DNA from: Acholoe squamosa
Taxonomy: Eukaryota; Annelida; Polychaeta; Phyllodocida; Polynoidae
Reading direction: 5' to 3'
Assembly: GCA_949317995.1 (NCBI GenBank)
Contig: OX439046.1
Span: forward strand, 38,228,002-38,292,001
DNA length: 64,000 bases
Shown here: one piece after another, positions 1 through 12,000 of the stretch
Position numbering within the stretch: position 1 is the stretch's first letter
Layout of the letters: each line of letters begins with the position of its first letter
Notes under the pieces: generated by a model
Told to the model about the DNA's origin: nothing
The model's database searches: none
What the model saw: only the letters and a program-made list of their open reading frames with translations
Translations under genes and position numbers: made by a program

Positions 1-860
1 GGATGGGTCAATTAAGGTCATATATAGTGAAAACAGGTCATATTGATTAAAAGTAGGTCAATTAGGTCCAATAAGGTCAGGATAGATCAAATATGGTTGA
101 AATAGATCAAATTGGTCAAAAGTAGGTCAATTTTGTCAAAATGTAGGGTATGATAGGTGAAGTAAGGTCAAATATGCTGGAAATAGGTAAAAGTAGGTCA
201 TTTAGGTCAAATTATGTCGGAATTTGTCAAAATAAGGTCGACTATGACTATTTTTGACGAATCTGACCTACTTTGACTATATTTGACCTAATATGACCCA
301 TTCTAACCTACTTTGACCTAATCATGCTACTTTTGACTGATTTGACCTATTTTAAGATATTTGACCTAATTTGAACTATCCTTACCTAATTGACCTTCTT
401 TTGAACAATTTTACCTATTTTCACCATTATTTGACCTAATTTGACCTATCTTAGCCTGATTTGACCTACTGACCTACCTTTGACCAATTTGACCTACTTG
501 TACCATATTTGACCTGATTGAAACTCCTTGACCCACCTTTAACCAAATTGACTTATTTTCGCCATATTTGACCAACCTTAGCCTACTTTGACCTACTGGA
601 CCTAATTTTGACCAATGTGATCTATTTTTACCACCGTTGACCTAATTTGATAGAATTTGACCTGATTGACCCATTTTCAACTAATTTGACATAATTTATC
701 CTAGTCTGACCTAATTTCATTAAATTTTACCTACTTGGAACCAATTTGACCTATTTTGACAAATTTTAACTATCTAGACTGCTTATGACCTAGTTTCACG
801 CAACTTTCCCAATTTGCCCATTTTTGACTTATATGACCTTTTTCATCCAGAATTTATCCA
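1..860. repeat. Degenerate AGGTCA/TGACCT array with strand switch
   Basis: The sequence is built from loose 10-13 bp units around AGGTCA. From 1 to about 240 the + strand reads mainly AGGTCA; from about 241 to 850 it reads mainly TGACCTA, so the array is inverted near 240. AGGTCA is the classical nuclear-receptor half-site, but spacing is irregular and units are diverged, so a simple diverged satellite is the default reading. No open frame of interest is seen. Confidence 0.8.
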
Positions 861-869
861 GATCACTCT

Positions 870-1105
870 TTTGCTACTAGGAATCGGAACCGGTAGCTAC
901 TCTATATCGGAACCAGCAGCTACTGGATATGGGAACAAGTAGCTACTGTATGGTAACCAACAGCTACTGTTTTCAGAACTAGCAGCTACCTGATGTGGGA
1001 ACCAGCAGTTAGAGTGGGTGGGAACCACCAGTTATGGGATGCTGGAACCAGCAGCTACTTGGTATGGAACCATCAGTTATTGTGTGAGGGAACCAATAGC
1101 TACCC
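870..1105 (+). repeat. Short minisatellite (GGAACCAGCAGCTACT-like)
   Basis: About eight imperfect units of roughly 25-30 bp, each carrying a version of GGAACCAGCAGCTACT followed by a T/A/G-rich spacer. Units diverge by several bases. No coding potential seen. Confidence 0.7.
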
Positions 1106-1319
1106 AGTAGTTGCTGGTATAGACATATAGAAAGACATAGAGTGTACCATGCAAAGCCAAAAGATACCTGTCACAAGTGGGTTTGCATTCATGAGTTGAC
1201 ACCTTGACAGCAATGAAATGAAATTGACTTTGAACATTGATTTTGCTTTTGGACTTTAACTTTTTTTGTGAAAGTCAACTCTTTGCTCCAACTTCAATTT
1301 GACCCTTGTGGGCCACTGT

Positions 1320-2535
1320 ACCCACCTCCTTCTGTGTCCACACCCAACTCCCTCTATGTCCACACCCATCTCCCTCTGTGTCCACACCTGCCCTCCCTCT
1401 ATCTTCCTACCCATCCCCACTATGTCCACACCCAAAGCTCTCTGTGTCCACACCCACCTCCCTCTTTGTCCACACCCCCACCTCCCTCTATGTCCACACC
1501 CATCTCCCTATGTGTCCACTCTCACCTGCCTCTATGTCCACACCCACCTCCCTCTGTGTCCACACCCACTTACCTCTTTATCCACACCCCACCTCCCTCT
1601 GTGTCAACACCCACCTCCCTCTGTGTCCACTCTCACATTTCTCTATGTTCACACCCACCTCCCTCTATGTCCACACCCACCTCCTTCTATGTCCACACCC
1701 ACTTACCTCTTTGTCCACACTCACTTACCTCTTTGTCCACAACCACTGACCTCTTTGTTCACACACACCTCACTCTTTGTACACACCAAACTCCCTCTAT
1801 GTCAACACCCACCTCCCTCTATGTCCACACCCACCTCCTTCTGTGTCCACACCCCACCTCCCTCTGTGTCAACACCCACCTCCCTCTGTGTCCACTCTCA
1901 CATTTCTCTATGTTCACACCCACCTCCCTCTATGTCCACACCTACCTCCCTTTGTGTCCACTCTCACCCCCCTCTATGTCTACATAAACCTCCCACTTTT
2001 TCCACACCAACTGCCTTCTGTGTCCACTCTCACCTCTCTCTATGGCCACATACACATCCCTCTTTGTCCACACCCCATCTCCCTCTTTGTCCACTCTCAC
2101 CTTCCTCTATGCCCACACTCACATCCCTCTGTGTTCACACCCACCTCCCTCTATGTCCACACCCACATCCCTTTGTGTCCACTCTCATCCCCCTCTATTT
2201 CCACATACATCTCCCTCTCTGTCCACACCCACTGCCCTCTTTGTCCACTCTCCCCTCCCTCTATGTCCACATCCATTTCCCTCTGTGTCCACACCCACCT
2301 CCCTCTATGTCCACACACACCTCCCTCTATGTCCACATCCAAATCCCTCTCTATCCACACCCACCTCCCTCCGTGTCCACAGCCACCTCCCTCTATCTTC
2401 CTACACATCCCCATTATGTCCACAACCACCTCCCTCAGTGTCTACACCCACCTCCCCCTGTGTCCACTCTCACCTCCCTCTATGTCCACACCCAGCTCCC
2501 TCTATGTCCACACCTACCTCCTTCTGTTTGGTTTT
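1320..2535 (+). repeat. 22-bp minisatellite, about 55 units
   Basis: Tandem units of 22 bp made of CTCCCTCTATGTCCACA plus a CCCAC link, with variants such as CTCCCTCTGTGTC. Because 22 is not a multiple of 3 and the unit has no stop on this strand, all three + frames stay open for hundreds of bases, giving apparent proteins of up to 433 residues that are not genes. A variant block carrying GTGTCAAC then CATTTCTCTATGTTCAC occurs near 1601 and again near 1866, a spacing of 265 bp, which shows higher-order duplication of about 12 units. Confidence 0.9.
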
Positions 2536-3469
2536 GGCATAACCTAGTGAGTAATGGATATACCATTTGTCTTTATAGGTGCATGAAGTTGGACCAATGA
2601 AGACCTGGAGGGAACATCCTACTAAGTGGTTCAAGAGAACAACACGATTTTTTCAAAATTTTCAAAGGTTCTCTAAAATTGTTATTTGACATGTATGCAC
2701 ATATTTGCCAATGATTTTTTCTGATATCCCAAGCAGGAAATGAACATTTCTAACACCCACCAGTGAAAACCCAGCAAAGAATAATTGCTTTTCAGTGACC
2801 ATGATCACTGAATGGTTGATAGTATGGAGAAACAATGAATTTCTTCAACATGCTTGGCAAAGTCCTAGATTTTTTTTTGGTTTTTGTGGCCCATAGCCTT
2901 TAACCATTACAGCTATGTAATAATGCTATCAGTAGTATCAAGCACATCTAACAAACTGTGAACAGGTCAGCTTGACTCGTACACCTGGCCTTCAGAACTG
3001 GTAATGTGACCATAGCACTGAGACACACACAGAGGACCTGCCCTCCCCCCAATTGGCCCTTTATAGGATGTGTTACAGTTACTGATTGTTAATATTCATG
3101 GGTCTTTTTGGGCAAACAAACCAATGCATTAAGTTGACCTTTGGGTAAGATGACTAGGATGCACTTACCTGAAAACCATACACACATTGCAATTAGATCT
3201 TAATCTCTTGTTGTACATGTTAAATCATATAATTTACATACCAATCATAGGAGCATTCCATATAGTCATCTAACAATATCCTATCTAATATATTCTAATA
3301 TATTGAGGAGCTTCTACTCATGGTGTAGTCACCTAACCATGTGTTGCCAATGTCTGCCTGCAGCTAACCACCCTGTGACATCACAGAGGCCTAACTGTAA
3401 CACACCCTAATGGTCACGACTTTGACAGCTCTCATACCCCCTCCTCCACAGTAGGGCCGCACACACCTC
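2536..3469. other. No gene recognised
   Basis: AT-rich, mostly unique sequence between the minisatellite and the inverted-repeat element. No convincing exon, RNA gene or repeat is visible. Confidence 0.5.
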
Positions 3470-3473
3470 TTAA

Positions 3474-4164
3474 CCCTTCAAGGGCCTCTGATGCATTAAT
3501 GCATCATGTCCATTGGACATCATGATGCACCAATGTATGAAGTGCATATTAGGAGTACAAAGTGACATGGCATTGGTTAATTGGAGTCTTAGAATGGAAA
3601 ACAAGCAAGTCATTCCCATATTAGGAGCCCAGTCACATAGTATTGTTATACTTGGAGCAGTTACTGCTACAAATACACATGTTGCAGACTGGTAATACCT
3701 ACACAGCCGTTGTTCTGTTTACTGGTGTCTATTTTTACACATCCCAGGTCACTTCAGGTACATACAGAGTGATTGGTGGTTTTGAGTTTTAGGTATTTAA
3801 CACAAGGCGATCCTGGATAGTCATTGGTAGGTGTCACACACTGCTATTTTACAGGCTGGGTTTATATGTATACATGTTTATTTTAGTAATTGTTAATGTG
3901 GGTTAGAATTTTAGCACAAGGTGATCCTGGACAGTCAGCAGTACTGGGGTAGGCATCGCACACTGCTATGTACAGGCTGGTTCTATATTTTAGTGGTTGG
4001 TAAGGTGGGATTAGAGTCTGCATGCTCTCCAACACTTAATTGGAGCATTATGCCGACCCTTTTGCAGTGTGCGTATCAACTCATATGGTCGTCATGATGC
4101 ATGAATGTAGCATCATGATGACCAATGGGCATGATGCATTAATGCATTAGTGGTCCTTCAAGGG
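3474..4164. mobile_element. 691-bp inverted-repeat element, piggyBac-like left end
   Basis: The two ends match in inverted orientation for about 55 bp: CCCTTCAAGG then ATGCATTAATGCATCATG then CCATTGG and CATCATGATGC on the left, with a few mismatches on the right. The left end sits directly after TTAA, as expected for piggyBac (TTAA target, CCC start), but the right flank is ATGTAA, so the target duplication is not confirmed. Internally, a block beginning GATCCTGGA and ending in ACAGGCTGG is directly repeated (about 3797-3860 and 3912-3985). No transposase frame is visible, so this is a non-autonomous copy. Confidence 0.6.
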
Positions 4165-7100
4165 ATGTAATGGTTGGTGAGTTGGGATGTAGTGGTTCAG
4201 GTTGGTGAGTTGATGCATTTGATGTCCACATATAGTCCATCCCTGATTACTTTTCACTTGTACATATAATAACTGAAACCTATAGTCCATACTTAACACA
4301 TGTAAACAGATTCATTTCCCTTGGACTATGGGCAGAAGGATGGGTCAGCTAGTGCTGGAGGAATGGATAGGCTTGTAGCTTACTGCCGGTGGGGGACCCA
4401 TTCATATTTTTTAGATACAGAACCTTTAATATTATATAGGATTATGCAGTAATTTGTCACATTATTCCCCATATTCATATCCAAAAGTTGACAGATTTTT
4501 TCATAACTTCCTGAGCACTTAGATTATAAGCATATCTTTGTAATGAATGAAGTATCAACATATAGTCCAAGTGGTAACACATTTGACTCTATATCAAGAG
4601 ATCTTGGGTTCTATTTTATGCCAGGGAATGTAAGAACATCTGTGAGCCAGCAAGCAGAAATGAGGGTTCCTGCAGGATTTAGTACCTGTTTTAGCCACCA
4701 GGGGGCACTACTATGGGCTAGAATAGGAAAAATATGCCTAAAACTGCTATAGGCTACTTTTTGTATGGACAATCCAATGATTTTTTTATAAAACATTCTA
4801 TTTTTGGGGGAAAGGGTCCATATTTGGCATTAAAAAGAATGTTTTTGGGCCAAAATAGGCATTTTTGTTGATTTCTGTTGCCATGGAAACATTATTTTCA
4901 TTCTAAATAAGAAAATCGATGATCCCATTTGAAGGAACATTTCATAAGGTCCACTATGGTGTAAACAGAATGAAAATACCATTTCTACATCGAAAGTTAT
5001 GGGCAAAAGAATGAAAATTTATGCTTATTTAGCTAATTAGCATAAATTATGCTAATTACAGATGTATCTCATGACCAATGGGACTTATGGCTTATTGACA
5101 CTCACAAAATGGCCATACCTACCCATATTTAGCAAGCCATTCCTCCAAAACTAACAGGAGTATCTTCTCATGCAATATATCACTGTAAAGCTAGTGATCT
5201 GAATTTTAAGGTTGACTTCTAGCATGGAGCACCCTTTCTCCTTGCCTCTACACATCTATACAAATATTTTGGGAATATTTCGATTATCTTTTTTTTTAAT
5301 TTGGCTACCATAAAACGTTTTTTAATGTTTGTCAACATTTTTTCATTATCCAATTGATGTTTCTGGGACAAACCCCCTCTCTATCAAACGGTTTTTACTA
5401 ACCCTGTTATTAAGCTATACTATCATAGAATGTGTTTGTCTGAAATATAGACGGATTGCAACCCCTCTTTTCCCTCTCCTGCAAAACTTGAAATATGCAG
5501 ATACAACCTTGTTGCACTGAGGCAACGACATATGGATGAAAATCAATATGAAAAGCAAATGCTGTCATTCACTGTTAGTATCAAAGACACACAAAAACAA
5601 TCTATTATCCAATAATTTGTAATACACTAATGAGGTTTATTATATAGAAGTCATTCTACCCAATTTACAAATTGATATTCATGTAGTAGATTAATTTGCT
5701 ATCATTCCATAATAAAACTGATTTAAACTAAAACTTTCCCAAAAATATTATTTAGATGACTTGTTTTAAGATAAGTGGAATTTTTATCAGTGGTCTCATG
5801 CATTGGTCATTTGAATTTGTGTAGAAAAGTAATTTTTGTTTAATTTAAATTTATTTTGAATACTTTGCAAATTTTGAGGGGCCCAGATAAACTTCCTTTA
5901 TAATTGAGGCTGGTGCCCCTTTTCCTATGCCCCTGATTCATGTTCCACTTGCAATAACTACTACCCACACATTCACATTAACTCACGGGCATGTACTTTT
6001 GTTTTCGTTATGCAGGTAGTCAATTGCAACACAGGAGCTTGATGAAATCTGCTAGATAGCACATATTAAGAGAGGTACTCCAGAGAAGAGGGCTGGCTGA
6101 AAAACAGCACAGTGGTGCCACCCATATGATATTTTTATTGCTGTCATAGATGTTCTGTCAGAAATAAGATACATTAAGTATGGCTATTTAGGGAAACCAA
6201 ACTTTGAGAGGCTTGCATTGTTGATTCCTGGATTCATCATGCCTTTTTTGGTAGATTTGAATAAAAAGATTCAGACATGCAGTCTTGAATTCTAAACAAA
6301 AGAAAATGTAGTTACAATACCCTGTCTATAAGGTGCACCCCACATTTAAGGCACACCCAGACCTTTCTAATATGATAAAAGGATATGTAAATGTTGTATA
6401 TTTTATTCTAATCAATGGATCTTCAAAATTCAAGAACCAATAGCCATCCCAGTGCTTCCTTCACCCACCTTTACCACTGAATGTGGATGGGGGAAAATTT
6501 ACTCCCAGAGAGAAAATGTACTCCCAGTTTTGCTGCATCTAGAAGATGCACCAAAGGGCAATTCTTGCATATAAGACATGCCATATACATGGTGTATTAC
6601 AGTATAATATTGCAAAGGCATTTTCTGCTATGTTCCTGCCCCCTGTTGGCCAAGACTAGAACTTCAAATCCTCTATGTAAGAATGTATGGTAGTAATAGC
6701 AGTGTAGATGTAAGGGTGAATGGTTTTCCATGTTAAAAATCAATTATCAAATTGAGATCACACCTTTCAGTGTTATATTGCATAAGAAAATACTCCTGAT
6801 AGTTTGAGAGAAATAGCTTGCTAGATATGAACCCATGAGTATTTATAACCATATCCCCAATCTCAATATGTTCTAGCTCTATTTGGCCTTGAAATACATC
6901 CATTTATTTCATTATAACTTCTAGTGTAAGAATGGTATGTTCTTTCTGCCTTCACTATAGTAAACCATGGAACTTTCCCACAAATGGGTTCCTTGATTTT
7001 CTTTTGCTCCTTTGTGCTCCCTTGTGCTCCCTTGTGGCAAAATTAGGAAATAAATCTAGCACGGGCTAGGCACCAATCCTGTTTACCTGTTCGAGACTAT

Positions 7101-7985
7101 ATGTGTGATGAAAAACCTGAATATTTTCATTGCGGTGGAGCTTACTCTATTCAATATGCTGATGCTGGCTTTTTTAAGGTAGATGGCTCTAATGCCAATC
7201 ATGTTCTCTGTGCAGGTTTCTGCACATGTGTACTTCTCTTTGGCTAGTGAACGACTATACAAAATCATAGCAGGCCCAACGAGCTGAGGTGAACTCTCAA
7301 TCTTCTGTGTCTACACCAGGCACACTAACTAGTTAGGCCACAAAGCCAGCTGGCTGTGTGGGGGTTTATGAGCAGTATTTAGCCTGCATGATGTAATTCT
7401 ATTATTTTCAGGAGATTTTCAATGTGGAAAAACAATTCAAAAGTGCATGGGACCACATGATGGTAATATATTTTCTGGGTACAGAAAGTTGATGATAATA
7501 TTCTGGGACAGTAAGCCAAAAAATTAGCTACTCTTTAATGAGATTCCATGCAAATTATGGCAAAACACTGTATAACCCTATGGTAGATTCATAGATAAAT
7601 ATCTCATAAACTAGCATGGGACCCTATGCTAGTTTATAAGACTGCTTTCTTTGTACTATTAGAAAGAGAAAGTAATTGCAAACATCTGGCAAAAATTTAA
7701 CTACTTTTAGCCTATGGGCGCCATCCACCTTCCCCATTTATTGCCCCCATTCTAGATGTATTTATTACCCAAATAAAGGCTCAAATCAAAATATAAGTCA
7801 ATGTGTCTAGTTTTGTGTGAATCTCTATATTGCTCAGAATCTATCAATCGAAATGATGGCATTTCAAGGCTAGATCTACATCAAAGACAAATACAATGAG
7901 GAAAGTCTCATCATAGGAATACAAACTATCGATTTCAAATCTTAAATTGAGGTTAGAAGTGGGGGTTATTTGCAAAAGTATTTTC
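4165..7985. other. Long AT-rich stretch without recognised gene
   Basis: No exon pair, RNA gene or satellite can be supported. Possible scraps of repeats: a MITE-like fragment with TATAAGGTGCACCCC near 6330 and a matching tail near 6570-6605, and a fragment near 5880-5935 (GAGGGGCCCAGA ... CCTATGCCCCTG) that recurs inverted near 22170-22260. A tiny CTCCCTTGTG repeat lies near 7010-7035. Confidence 0.4.
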
Positions 7986-7989
7986 AATA

Positions 7990-8190
7990 TTCCCGTGATA
8001 TCACGTGAATTTACTGTCATTTCACGTGATCCCGTGATATCACGTGAATTTCTGCTCACAGAATCCCGTGAATTCACGTGTAAAATTCACGGGAATTCAC
8101 GGGAACGACACCAGTTCAACACGTGATTTTACTGGTGAATTCACGTGAATTTGTTTCAAGGGCATATTGTAAACAGAATGCACGTGTACA
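7990..8190. promoter_or_regulatory. Cluster of seven CACGTG E-boxes
   Basis: CACGTG occurs at 8002, 8023, 8041, 8075, 8120, 8142 and 8181. Several sit in the repeated phrase CCCGTGATATCACGTGAA, so the cluster probably grew by local duplication. CACGTG is the site for bHLH-zip factors such as USF, MYC/MAX, MITF and CLOCK. Use as a regulatory element is inference; no adjacent gene is identified. Confidence 0.45.
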
Positions 8191-8790
8191 CTAACCGTAA
8201 GCATGTATACACAAACCGTAAGCAAGAGAAGCATAGTGGGCCAGGCACGAGTCTACGTAAGCATGGCTTTTGAAAGAGATGTATGGAAGGCCATCCCCAC
8301 CATTAAACGACCAACCGCAATACAATGAAACTGGGACAAATTGCACCCCTCCTCCAATAACCTCTCTTCATTCTCTTCACAATTTGTGCAGTAGCAAATA
8401 GGTCCACCAGACTATTGGCCTATCACGCACCTCCTCTCATAGACCCAATGTTTGCTTCCCTTCCAGCCCTCCCTTCGCCCTCCTGTGTACCGTGGACACT
8501 GCTGGTTGTCTGTGTACGCATCAAATAACATTGTTTTTGTACGGAAATCTGATGAGTTTTCACATAAGAATGACATTGTTTGCCCACTCCTCTTTTCCTA
8601 TACCAGGTTAAACTACCGTAGACCTCTAACCTTGACGTTTTATGGACAGAATGGGTCTTGTATTGTCCACAGGTAGCCCAACACACCAAAAAAAACACCC
8701 GGTCCACGGCACACACGGCTGACGGGGACCACTGGCACTGTCACCGGGGTTAACTGAAAATGCCAAAAAAGACGGTCTCAATGTCATAGG
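8191..8790. other. No gene recognised
   Basis: Moderately GC-rich unique sequence. A 97-codon minus frame (8423-8716) has no splice context or recognisable motif and is not called. Confidence 0.4.
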
Positions 8791-8792
8791 AT

Positions 8793-9092
8793 TTATCAAC
8801 AAGGGGGGGTGGTGGGTTTTCGCGCGGATGCGCGGAATTTTTTTTACGTCCCCCCTCGACGCCAGTCAAAATCTTTTGTGCCCCCCCCCCGCACCGGGAG
8901 CGCGGAGAGTTTTCACGCCTCTCTTTGATCTATAGTAGCACATGGGCTTTTTTGCTAAAAAGAGGGTGAATTTTTTAGCCCCCCCCCAAGAGGGTTCAAC
9001 ATTTTTTGAGCCCCCCCTTGGGAGGGGTCTGAAAATTTTACGTCCCCCCTCAAACCAACAACCCCCCCTGTTGATAAATAATGACCACTCCC
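8793..9092. mobile_element. Harbinger/Tourist-like G-run MITE, left end trimmed
   Basis: A copy of the G-run family. The right end reads GATAAATAATGACCACTCCC followed by TAA. The left end lacks its first 15 or so bases and starts at TTATCAAC. The host site is recoverable: the recurring satellite module reads CATAGGATTAAGGGGAAATG without an insert (for example 9604-9623), and here it is split at TAA. Inside are alternating G runs and C runs separated by A/T tracts. No coding capacity. Confidence 0.75.
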
Positions 9093-12000
9093 TAAGGGGA
9101 AATGACTTAGAATGCTGTCAAAAAGTCGCGGAAATGCGGTTTTCTTTCCTCTGGCCATAGATTTTGGCAGTATTGCTGTCAAAGTGTTTACCGGTACTTC
9201 TATTTATATTTTGCATCGATATAATCCCATCTTACCCGTACATCCATCTGACCCTCACCGTCTAACCCCTACATCCATCCAACCCTCCCACCCGGTAGGC
9301 CTACATCCACCGAACACTCCCCGCCTAACCTTAACATCCACAGAACACTCCCCGCCTAACCCGAACATCCACCCAACACTCCCCGCCTAACCCGAACATC
9401 CACCCAACACTCCCCGCCTAACCCGAACATCTACCCAACACTCTCCACCTAACCAGAATATCCCCCGACTACTTTGGCAGTATTGATGTCAAAGTGTTTT
9501 CTTCTAGTACCGGGTATTTAGGGTTTAAATAGGCCTAGAAATAAAAGTCAATATTGTATCTTGTAGGGAATTGTCTGAAGATGCCAAAAATATGGTTTCA
9601 ATGTCATAGGATTAAGGGGAAATGACGTAGAATGCTCTCAAAAAGTCGCGGACATGCATTTTTGTTTCCTCTGGCCATAGATTTTGGCAGTATTGCTGTC
9701 AAAGTGTTTACCGGTACTTCTATTTATATTTTGCATCGATATAATCCCATCTTACCCGTACATCCATCCGAGCCTCCCCGTCTAACCCCTACATCCATCC
9801 GACCCTCCCACCTTAATACCAGTAGGCCTACATCCACCAAACACTCGCCGCCTAACCTGAACACTGCCCAACACTCCCCGCCTAACCCGAACATCCACCC
9901 AACACTCCCCGCCTAACCCGAACATATACCCAACACTCTCCTCCTAACCGGAACATCCACCCAACACTCTCTGCCTAACCCGTACATCCACCGAACACTC
10001 CCCGCCTAACCCGAACATCCACCCAACACTCCCCGCCTAACCCGTACATCCATCCGACCCTCCCCGTCTAACCCCTACATCCATCCAACCCTCCCACCCG
10101 GTAGGCCTGCATCCACCGAACACTCCCCGCCTAACCTTAACATCCACAGAACACTCCCCGCCTAACCCGAACATCCACCCAACACTCCCCGCCTAACCCG
10201 AACATCTACCCAACACTCTCCACCTAACCAGAATATCCCCCGACTACTTTGGCAGTATTGATGTCAAAGTGTTTTCTTCTAGTACCGGGTATTTAGGGTT
10301 TAAATAGGCCTAGAAATAAAAGTCAATATTGTATCTTGTAGGGAATTGTCTGAAGATGCCAAAAATATGGTTTCAATGTCATAGGATTAAGGGGAAATGA
10401 CGTAGAATGCTCTCAAAAAGTCGCGGACATGCATTTTTGTTTCCTCTGGCCATAGATTTTGGCAGTATTGCTGTCAAAGTGTTTACTGGTACTTCTATTT
10501 AGATTTTGCATGGATATAATCCTATCTGATCTGTACATCCATCCGACCCTCCCCGTCTAACCCCTACATCCATCCGACCCTCCCACCCGTTAGGCCTACA
10601 TCCACCGAACACTTCCCACCTAACCCGAACATCCACCGAACACTCCCCGCCTAACCCGAACATCCACCCAACACTCCCTGCCTATCCCGAACATCTACCC
10701 AACGTTCCCCGCCTAATCCGAACATCCACACAACACTCCCGGCCTAACCCGAACATCCACTGAACACTCTCCGCCTAACCTGAACATCCACTGAACACTC
10801 TCCGCCTAACCCGAACATCCACTCAACCCTCTCCCCCTAACCCAAACATCCACCCAACACTCCCCGCCTAACCCAAACATCCACCCAACACTCCCCGCCT
10901 AACCCGTACATCCATCCGACCCTCCCCATCTAACCCCTACATCCATCCGACCCTCCAACCCGTTAGGCCTACATCCACCGAACACTCCCGGCCTCACCTG
11001 AACATCCACCGAACACTCCCCGCCTAACCCAAACATCCACCCAACACTCCCCGCCTAACCTGAACATCCACTCAACATTCTCCGCCTAACCCGAACCTCC
11101 ACCGAACACTCTCCGCCTAACCCGAACATCAACCCAACAAGAATCGCTTCAAGATTTAAGGGGAGGGGGACATAAAAAAATCAGACCCCTCCTGATCTGC
11201 AGGCTGGATCAGGCTGATGGGGGTCTAAAAAAATTTGAAGCTTCTAAGGGAGTGATCATTATCTTACAACTTAGTGACGAAAATCGTGCACAAACGTGCC
11301 CTTCTAATAGTAAATGCGCAAGGTTTTCCACTATAAACAGGTGAAATTATTTTGACCCCCCCATCAGAGGGGTTGAAAAAATTCTATTTGGGGGTTTGAG
11401 GGGGGGAGTAAAAAATTCAGACCCCTCCGGAGGGGGAGAAAAAAAATTTGACCACTCTTGAGGGGGGGACTAAAAAAATATACCCTCTTTTTAGCAAAAA
11501 AGCCAATGCGCAACTATAGATCAAAGAGGGGCGCTAAAATTTTCCGCGCCTCTGGTGTGGGGGGGCGCAAAAAATTTTGACTGCTGACGGGGGGGTAGTA
11601 AAAAATTTCTGCGCATCAGCAGTGTGCGAGCATCCTAGGGGTCCAGTGGGAGGCTGCGAGTGACTTCAACCTAAGGGGAAAGGACTTAGAATGCTGTCAA
11701 AAAGTCGCGGAAATGCGGTTTTCTTTCCTCTGGCCATAGATTTTGGCAGTATTGCTGTCAAAGTGTTTACCGGTACTTCTATTTATATTTTGCATCGATA
11801 TAATCCCATCTTACCCGTACATCCATCTGACCCTCACCGTCTAACCCCTACATCCATCTGACCCTCCCACCTTAATACCAGTAGGCCTACATCCACCAAA
11901 CACTCGCCGCCTAACCTGAACACTGCCCAACACTCCCCGCCTAACCCGAACATCTACCCAACACTCCCCGCCTAACCCGAACATATACCCAACACTTTCC

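Noticed and set aside
1299-2600. 433-residue protein rich in His/Pro/Ser/Thr/Leu
   Set aside because: Pure by-product of a stop-free 22-bp repeat; all three frames are open.
3474-4164. Confirmed piggyBac element
   Set aside because: TTAA and CCC are present only at the left; the right flank lacks TTAA.
9240-9460. True telomere
   Set aside because: Units are 31 bp with a single TTAGGG-like core and lie between unique sequences, not pure TTAGGG at an end.
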